Source: Fimbriimonadaceae bacterium (GTDB taxonomy: Bacteria > Armatimonadota > UBA10988). From it: 64,000 bases of DNA. The stretch lies in assembly GCA_020850355.1 (NCBI GenBank), contig JADZEX010000059.1, positions 38,989 through 102,988 of the forward strand, written 5' to 3'. Made by a program: the position numbers and the translations under genes. This document shows, piece by piece, positions 58,684 to 64,000 of this stretch; within the stretch, counting starts at the first letter, position 1, and each line of letters begins with the position of its first letter. Under the pieces are notes generated by a model. The model saw nothing but the letters and a program-made list of their open reading frames with translations. It did no database searches and was not told the origin of the DNA.

Positions 58684-59967
58684 ATGCGCATTCTGGACAA
58701 CGCGACGGCACCGGAGGCCGTGCGCGCGCTGCTGGCGCGGGATGTCTTTGCCGGCACCGGCGAGCACGCGCAGCAGGCGGCGGCGATTGTGCAGGATGTG
58801 CGCGAGCGTGGCGACGCAGCGGTGCTGGAGTACACCCGGCGCTTCGACTGCGCCGACTTTCGGGCCGACCAGATGCGGGTGGCACCGGCCGCGATCAAGG
58901 CCGCGCGCAACGCCGTGCCGCCGGCGTTTCTGAATGCCGTGGCGGTTGCCGTCGGCAACCTGACCGATTTCCACCGGCGGCAGGTGCGGCAGGACTGGTT
59001 TGCGCCGCGGCCGGGCGGCGGCTGGGTGGGGCAGCGCTTCACGCCGGTGCAGGCGGTCGGGGCGTACGTGCCGGGCGGCCAGGCGGTGCTGCCGTCGACG
59101 CTGCTGCACGTCTGTGTGCCGGCGCAGGTGGCGGGGGTCGAACGGCTGGCGGTCTGTTGCCCGCCACGGGCCGACGGGTGCGGTGAGCCGCATCTGTTGG
59201 CGGCCGCGGCGATCATCGGGATCGACGAGATCTACCTGATCGGCGGCGCCCAGGCGATTGCTGCACTGGCCTACGGCACCGCCACCGTGCCGCGGGTCGA
59301 CCTGGTGGCCGGGCCGGGCAACCCGTGGGTCAACCACGCCAAACGCCTGGTCTTTGGAGTCGTCGGCATCGACTCCCTGGCCGGCCCCAGCGAGATTCTG
59401 GTGATCGCCGACGACAGCGCCGACCCGCGCCAGATCGCGGCCGATCTGTTGTCGCAGGCCGAGCACAGCGCCGACGCCCGGGCGATCTTGCTGACACCTT
59501 CGCGCGCGCTGGCGACGGCCGTGGCGGCTGAGGTCGAGCTGCAGTTGACCGCGCTCGACAGCCCGACCGCCCGGCAGGCCCTCGAAGCGGTCGGCGGCAT
59601 TGTGCTCACCGCCGACCTGGATGAAGCGTGCGCCCTGGCCAGTCTCTGCGCTCCGGAGCACCTCGAGATTCTGGTGCCCGAGCCGTCGCGCCTGCTCGGT
59701 CGCGTGCGCCACGCCGGCGCGGTGTTCCTCGGCGAGCACTCGCCGGAGCCGCTCGGCGACTACGTCGCCGGCCCGTCGCACGTCTTGCCGACCGGCGGCA
59801 CGGCGCGCTTCGCCTCGCCCTTGGGGGTCGACACGTTCGTCAAGAAGAGCAGCCTGGTCTGTTACGAGCGCGAGAGCCTCGCCAACGAGGCGCCAGCGAT
59901 TCTGACCTTGGCCCGTGCGGAGGGCCTCGAAGCCCATGCCCGCAGCATCGAGGCGCGACTCGACTGA
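58684..59967 (+). CDS. hisD: Histidinol dehydrogenase
   Basis: 427 aa, the zinc enzyme for the last two oxidations of histidine synthesis (histidinol to histidine). Motifs: [63 protein letters not shown] (zinc His), and [18 protein letters not shown]. Length is standard. ATG 58684 with GGGAG 8 nt upstream. The frame is open upstream through the tRNA genes, which cannot be coding there. Heads a two-gene his unit. Confidence 0.95.
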   Translation: MRILDNATAPEAVRALLARDVFAGTGEHAQQAAAIVQDVRERGDAAVLEYTRRFDCADFRADQMRVAPAAIKAARNAVPPAFLNAVAVAVGNLTDFHRRQVRQDWFAPRPGGGWVGQRFTPVQAVGAYVPGGQAVLPSTLLHVCVPAQVAGVERLAVCCPPRADGCGEPHLLAAAAIIGIDEIYLIGGAQAIAALAYGTATVPRVDLVAGPGNPWVNHAKRLVFGVVGIDSLAGPSEILVIADDSADPRQIAADLLSQAEHSADARAILLTPSRALATAVAAEVELQLTALDSPTARQALEAVGGIVLTADLDEACALASLCAPEHLEILVPEPSRLLGRVRHAGAVFLGEHSPEPLGDYVAGPSHVLPTGGTARFASPLGVDTFVKKSSLVCYERESLANEAPAILTLARAEGLEAHARSIEARLD

Positions 59968-59983
59968 GCGCCGGGAGAACCAC

Positions 59984-60571
59984 ATGGCTCGCGAAGCCAG
60001 CCTGCAACGCAAGACCGCCGAGACCGAGATCAGCCTGCACATCAGCCTGGACGGGACCGGCACAGCCGACCTGCAGACCGGGGTCGGGTTCTTGGATCAC
60101 ATGCTGACGCTGTTCGCGAAGCACGGTCTGTTCGACCTCAGCGTACGCTGCACCGGCGACACCCAGATCGATGACCACCACTCGGTCGAGGACATCGGCA
60201 TCGTGCTCGGCCAGGCCCTGCGGCAGGCCGTCGGCGACAAGCGCAGCATCGTGCGCTACGGCAGCTTCACCTGCCCGATGGACGAAGCCCTGGTGGCGGC
60301 CGACCTGGATCTGTCCGGGCGACCGTACCTCGCCTACGGGCTCGAGTTGGACGGCAAGATCGGCAGCTTCGACGCCGAGCTGGTGCGGGAGTTCATGCAG
60401 GCTCTGACCAACAACCTGCAGTGCAACCTGCACCTGCGACAGCTCGCCGGCGGCAACCGCCACCACGTCGCGGAGGCGGCCTTCAAGGCCACCGCGCGGG
60501 CGCTGGATGTGGCCACCAGCATCGACCCGCGGGTCCACGGCGTACCGTCGACCAAAGGCAGCCTGGAGTAG
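59984..60571 (+). CDS. hisB: Imidazoleglycerol-phosphate dehydratase
   Basis: 195 aa, monofunctional IGPD (no histidinol-phosphatase domain). It dehydrates imidazole-glycerol phosphate in histidine synthesis. The two metal-binding His motifs are visible: [14 protein letters not shown] with [14 protein letters not shown], and [29 protein letters not shown] 59984 (GGGAGAACCAC before it), 16 nt after hisD. Convergent to the next minus-strand gene with 11 nt between and no terminator visible. Confidence 0.95.
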   Translation: MAREASLQRKTAETEISLHISLDGTGTADLQTGVGFLDHMLTLFAKHGLFDLSVRCTGDTQIDDHHSVEDIGIVLGQALRQAVGDKRSIVRYGSFTCPMDEALVAADLDLSGRPYLAYGLELDGKIGSFDAELVREFMQALTNNLQCNLHLRQLAGGNRHHVAEAAFKATARALDVATSIDPRVHGVPSTKGSLE

Positions 60572-60582
60572 CGCGCTGGCCG

Positions 60583-61164
60583 TTAGGGCGGGTCGGGCAG
60601 GCCGAGGTGGCAGCTCGGGGCCGGACCTAGCCGGGCCAACAGCTCGGGCAGCGGGCCGAGTTCGACGCGCGCCCCGACGCCATGCTCGCCAAGCGCCCGG
60701 AGCGGCAGCTCCAGCGCCAGCGGCTCACCGCGCTCACCAGCCTCCAGCACCAGCCGCACGACCTGCCCGGCCAGCGCCCCAGTGGGGCCCTGCACGTAGA
60801 GCGCCAGGCAGCCGGCGGACTCCTCGGCCAGACTGACCTGCCACCCGGCGCCGGCGCTGACGGTGTGCCGAAACGGCCGGGCCACCGTGCTGGCGAAGGC
60901 TGCGGCGCTGGCCGGCAGGCGCAGCGGCAGATGGAGCCAGCGGCCGGGCGGCGCGGCCGCCCCGGCAAACCAGGCGGCGGCCTGCTGGCAGGCCGCCGGG
61001 TCCAACAACAGCCGCTCCTCGAACGCGGCGGCCGCCGCGGCCGGCCACTCGCCGTGCTGCCAGGCCGCCAGCTCCGTAGCCGCGGGCCCCTCGCCGGGCG
61101 CCGTTCGCGCCAGGTGCTCGCGGAGCGCGGCGAGCCAACGCGGGTCGGGTGGCTCGTGTGACAT
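60583..61164 (-). CDS. Small protein of unknown function downstream of the ECF-like sigma gene
   Basis: 193 aa, no transmembrane segment. The N-terminus (HEPPDPRWLAALREHLARTAPGEGPAATELAAWQHGEWPAAAAAAFEERLLLDPAACQQAAAWF) looks like the start of an anti-sigma (zinc-finger/RsrA-type) domain: a helical leader ending in a Cys, but lacking a second Cys pair. The rest is a beta-rich stretch. Position directly after an ECF-like sigma gene (TGATG overlap) is the best reason to think it could be an anti-sigma factor. I do not recognise the family. Confidence 0.5.
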   Translation of the reverse strand: MSHEPPDPRWLAALREHLARTAPGEGPAATELAAWQHGEWPAAAAAAFEERLLLDPAACQQAAAWFAGAAAPPGRWLHLPLRLPASAAAFASTVARPFRHTVSAGAGWQVSLAEESAGCLALYVQGPTGALAGQVVRLVLEAGERGEPLALELPLRALGEHGVGARVELGPLPELLARLGPAPSCHLGLPDPP

Positions 61165-61961
61165 CAGGTGCTCCGTGGCGGCTGGTACGGCTCCGCCAGG
61201 GCCGGGAACAGCCGCGCAAAGGCCGCGGCCAGCTCACGCCGGGCGCGGGCCCGGTCGCGGGTACACTGGTACGGTGGAATCCCCAGCGCCGCGGCGGCCT
61301 GCTGGTTCTCGAGGCCGGCCAGGTCGACCCAGGCGAAGGCCAGCAGGCAGCGCCGGATGCGCGCCGGGTCGCTGGCGTCGGCCAGCAGCAAGCGGACGCA
61401 GGCCGCGTAGCGCTCCCAGACATCGCCCAGTTGCTCATCCTCCCACCGCCGCAGCGCGGCTGCGGCGGTGTCCTCGCCCGGATCGGCCGGCTCGCGGCAT
61501 TCGTCCAGCGGCTCGGCGGCGGTCGCCCGGCCATCCAACTGACTGCGCAAGTAGTTGTTGGCCACCCGCGCCCACCAACGTTCGAAGCCGCCCTGCTGCG
61601 GACGCCAGCGGTCGAGGCGTTCGAAAAGGTGCAACCGCAGCTCGGCCAGCAGGTCTGGCAAGCAGCGGCCCCGTGCCTCCATCGCGCGGCGGTAACCGCT
61701 GACAATGTAACGCGTCGGGCGCTCCTCCAGCACCTCCCAGAGCTGCACGAAGACCTCGCCCGCGGCGACGCCCCAGTCCGCCGCCGTCACGGTGGCCCCC
61801 GTCGCCAAGGCGGCCGACTGCCGGCCACGGCAGTCCAGCACCCGCTGCGCCAAGCTCTCCAGTTCGCTTTGCACGGCCGCCTGCTCCCGCGCGGATCCCG
61901 CCACGATGCCCCGCCCAGCGAGGATCTCTAACGGTTCCGCCGCCGGTTCTTGCAGCGCCAT
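61164..61961 (-). CDS. ECF-like sigma-70 factor, divergent
   Basis: 265 aa. A region-2-like helix (LLAELRLHLFERLDRWRPQQGGFERWWARVANNYLRSQL) and a region-4-like HTH (LENQQAAAALGIPPYQCTRDRARARREL) in the order and spacing of ECF sigma factors. The front ~95 residues are extra and the linker is long. The DNA-binding helix is unusual (YQCTRDRARARREL). Could also be a sigma-like protein of changed function. Begins 1 nt after the membrane beta-propeller gene, so the three genes (propeller, sigma, small protein) form one unit. Confidence 0.65.
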   Translation of the reverse strand: MALQEPAAEPLEILAGRGIVAGSAREQAAVQSELESLAQRVLDCRGRQSAALATGATVTAADWGVAAGEVFVQLWEVLEERPTRYIVSGYRRAMEARGRCLPDLLAELRLHLFERLDRWRPQQGGFERWWARVANNYLRSQLDGRATAAEPLDECREPADPGEDTAAAALRRWEDEQLGDVWERYAACVRLLLADASDPARIRRCLLAFAWVDLAGLENQQAAAALGIPPYQCTRDRARARRELAAAFARLFPALAEPYQPPRST

Positions 61962-61962
61962 T

Positions 61963-64000
61963 TCAGCGCGCCACCGGCGACCACGCCGGGGTGATGTCGG
62001 AGGCCGAGTCGCTGGTCAGGCGGCGCAGCCCGCGGCCATCGGCGCCAACCGCCCAGAGGTCGGACTGCTGACCACTGATGTCGCGCGTGAACACGATCTG
62101 GCGCCCGTCCGGCGACCAGGCGGCCTGGTGGTCCATCCCGTCGGTCGCCAGCAGCCGCCGCGTGCCGTAGCCGTCGGTGCGGTAGACCCACAGCTCCGTC
62201 CCAATCGTCAGCACCAGCGAGTTGCCGTCCGGCGCCCAGGCCGGCTCGGAGACGTGCTGGCCGAAGCCAACGGTGGGCACGGGCACACGCCGCTCGCTGC
62301 CGAGCGCACCGTCCCGGTCCAGCAGGTAACACTCCCAGTAGAGTTGCTCGCCGGCGGGCGTGGCGACGAAGCGGCGGAACGACTGGAACACCAGCACCCC
62401 GCCGCGCGGGGCGAAGCGCGGGGACTCGTCCTGGGTGGGGTGGCTGATCAGCCGCCGCGCCGGGCCGCCGCTGGCGCGCATCAGGTAGATGTCGTAGCGG
62501 GTCTTCCAGGGCCCGCTCACCTTCGGGTCGGTGCGGATCAGCGCCAGCCTGGCCGGGTCGGTCGGCAGATAGGCGCGGCCGCTCTGGAAGGCGATCCACT
62601 GCCCGTCCGGCGACCACGAAGGGTTGCCGTCGTAGGCCGGCGAGTCGGTCAGCCGCCGGGCGTGGCGGCCGTGCCGGTCGATCACCCAGACGTTCGGGTC
62701 GTGCCCCCCTTCGCTGCGCGTGAAGGCGATCTTCTGCCCGTCCGGCGACCAGCAGGGGCTCAGCTCCGGGGCCGGATCCGTGGTCAGCCGGCGCAGGCGG
62801 CCGCCCTGGGCGTCGGCCAGCCAGAGATCGTAGTTACCCGGCGCGTTGCCGCGGTCGGAGGCGAACACCAGGCGGTAGCTGGAGCGCAGCCGGAAGTCGG
62901 CCGGCAGGCCCGCCCAGCCCTGCCACCAGCCGGCCAGAAACAGCAGCGTGGCGGTCAGCAGCCAGCGGCTGCGGCGTTGGGCGGCTCGCCGGCGCGACCA
63001 GCGCGCGGCCTCCCGCACGGTCGCCGCGCCGTGCAACACCAGCGGCCGGCGCCCCTCGGCCACGGCGTCTGTCAGCACCCGGCTGTCGGCGGCCAGCACC
63101 GCCCGCTCGATCCCCACCGCGCTGGCGGCGTCGAGCTTCGCGGCCTCGTGCTCGACCGGCTGTAACCGGCCGTCGCCCACCTGCGCCACTATCAGGCAGT
63201 GCGGATCGGGTCGCCAGCGCCCGGTCAACGCCCGACAACCGACCGCCGCGGCGGCGCCCAGCGAGGTGCCGGCCAGCCGCTCGGTCTCGGCCCCGCCCCG
63301 CGGCGCCAACGACCAGCCCAACCCGCCAGAGATCGACTGTCGAGCCTCCTCCAGCGTCGCCGTGAGTTCGTCGGCCAGCGGCATCAGCGCCAGCTCGGGA
63401 TGCACCAGCAGACCGCTCGCCGCCGGCAGCCGTTGCAGCAGCAGGTCGCAAATCAGCGCTCCGCCGGCCGGCTGCCAGGCCGCCACCGGCAGGCTCACCC
63501 ACGGCCCCACGGCGGGCGTCGCGGGCTGGGCCAGGTGGCACTGCACCCAGTACCAGGCCAGCGGCCACTCGCGCGGCGGCAGCAGCCGCCCGACCCGGCT
63601 GGCGACCGGTCCTGCGGCCGGCCAGACGCTGGGCACCGCCGCCTGCGGGTGCAACACCGCGCCCGCCGCCTGCGCCCAGCGCAGCCCCGCGGCGGCCTCC
63701 TCGCGGCGCAACGCCAAGGCCACCCCTGTCGTTGCCACCAGGCCCCGGGCGTGGTCGATCAGCCGCCCGGCCGGCGCCGCATCGCCGTGCGACAACTCTC
63801 CCCAGGCGGCCACCGCCCGCCGCACCGGCGGTGGCGCCAGCGCGGCTTCGAGCGCTTCGAGCGCCTCCCAGTCGCCGGCCACGAGCGCGTCGTCGACCGC
63901 CTGTTGCAGCATCCTCCGCCGCGGCGCCAGCCCCACCAGCCAGCCCCAGAGGTGCCCCTCCCCCGCCGCGATCCGGCCCAGCACGTCCAGCAACTCGGCG
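61963..64000 (-). CDS. Membrane protein with Lon-S16-like domain and TolB-type beta-propeller (5' end outside window)
   Basis: At least 676 residues; the reading frame reaches the window edge, so the start is probably outside. Residues (counted from the first in-window Met, 63993) about 218-330 look like a Lon-protease S16 domain: AGTSLGAAAAVGCRALTGR (Ser244 in the place of the catalytic Ser) and LQPVEHEAAKLDAASAVGIERAVL. The catalytic-Lys position of Lon reads Ala; the next Lys (286) is kept. A single transmembrane helix (about 344-360) follows, then at least six PD40/TolB propeller blades (SPCWSPDGQKIAFTRS, NPSWSPDGQWIAFQSG, QAAWSPDGRQIVFTRD). The propeller should lie outside the membrane and the S16-like part inside, suggesting signalling across the membrane to the sigma factor behind it. 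Confidence 0.68.
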   Translation of the reverse strand, partial: AELLDVLGRIAAGEGHLWGWLVGLAPRRRMLQQAVDDALVAGDWEALEALEAALAPPPVRRAVAAWGELSHGDAAPAGRLIDHARGLVATTGVALALRREEAAAGLRWAQAAGAVLHPQAAVPSVWPAAGPVASRVGRLLPPREWPLAWYWVQCHLAQPATPAVGPWVSLPVAAWQPAGGALICDLLLQRLPAASGLLVHPELALMPLADELTATLEEARQSISGGLGWSLAPRGGAETERLAGTSLGAAAAVGCRALTGRWRPDPHCLIVAQVGDGRLQPVEHEAAKLDAASAVGIERAVLAADSRVLTDAVAEGRRPLVLHGAATVREAARWSRRRAAQRRSRWLLTATLLFLAGWWQGWAGLPADFRLRSSYRLVFASDRGNAPGNYDLWLADAQGGRLRRLTTDPAPELSPCWSPDGQKIAFTRSEGGHDPNVWVIDRHGRHARRLTDSPAYDGNPSWSPDGQWIAFQSGRAYLPTDPARLALIRTDPKVSGPWKTRYDIYLMRASGGPARRLISHPTQDESPRFAPRGGVLVFQSFRRFVATPAGEQLYWECYLLDRDGALGSERRVPVPTVGFGQHVSEPAWAPDGNSLVLTIGTELWVYRTDGYGTRRLLATDGMDHQAAWSPDGRQIVFTRDISGQQSDLWAVGADGRGLRRLTSDSASDITPAWSPVAR

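Noticed and set aside
1..64000. Insertion sequences, prophage or integrative elements
   Set aside because: No transposase, integrase, phage gene or terminal repeats were recognised; base composition looks even through the window.

Overview
The window is 64 kb of very GC-rich bacterial chromosome with densely packed genes and many ATGA/TGATG stop-start overlaps. GTG and TTG starts are frequent, and the promoters are readable as sigma-70 type (TTGACN, 16-18 nt, TANNAT). A complete pilMNOPQ set with a secretin argues for a diderm (two-membrane) cell. FtsZ, a long Rel, RNase E/G, DUF6785-like and DUF5722-like proteins and an S8 protease with a FlgD-like tail suggest an environmental heterotroph of the Armatimonadota/Hydrogenedentota/Planctomycetota-like world. 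FtsZ argues against typical Planctomycetes. The sequence alone does not fix the phylum.

Layout. 0.3-2.7 kb (minus): mltG-yqeG-aroE. 2.8-7.4 kb (plus): a GlcF-like Fe-S protein, then a HEAT-repeat protein, a divergent FtsZ and a HAD phosphatase. 7.4-10 kb (minus): a sugar nucleotidyltransferase and a GHMP sugar kinase. 10.1-14.2 kb (minus): a large secreted subtilase. 14.4-24.1 kb (minus): one type IV pilus operon, pilM-N-O-P-Q, ending in a sigma factor fused to a degenerate GGDEF domain and an HD-GYP phosphodiesterase. 24.2-27 kb: a secreted protein and two membrane proteins of unknown role. 27-28.3 kb: a divergent sigma-54-like factor. 28.4-33.2 kb (minus): a GT2 glycosyltransferase, Rel and a membrane glycosyltransferase-like protein.

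33.3-47.1 kb is a carbohydrate-catabolic neighbourhood: two Gfo/Idh/MocA oxidoreductases, a DUF6785-like membrane protein, a GH38 alpha-mannosidase, a DUF5722-type hydrolase, a frameshifted sialidase-like protein and a Tat-exported sulfatase, with lipA and a CHAD protein interspersed. 47.2-54.3 kb: a ROK kinase fused to a Mth938-like domain, then an amidohydrolase, a nucleotide-sugar SDR, a WecA-CapD fusion and a DUF4838-like protein. 54.3-58.3 kb (minus): larB-larC-RNase G-RsbW-like. 58.4-58.6 kb: tRNA-Gly(CCC) and tRNA-Cys(GCA) with their own promoter and terminator. 58.7-60.6 kb: hisD-hisB. 60.6-64 kb (minus): a Lon-S16-like/beta-propeller membrane protein running off the window, an ECF-like sigma factor and a small possible regulator.

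The most striking content is regulatory. In the sigma-GGDEF protein the cyclase signature has decayed (DDSRF in place of GGDEF), but the c-di-GMP inhibitory-site motif RxxD is kept at exactly the canonical 5-residue spacing. It is co-transcribed with the pilus machinery and an HD-GYP enzyme. This predicts a one-polypeptide c-di-GMP-responsive sigma factor. Two further atypical sigma-like proteins and an orphan RsbW-like protein lie in the same window.
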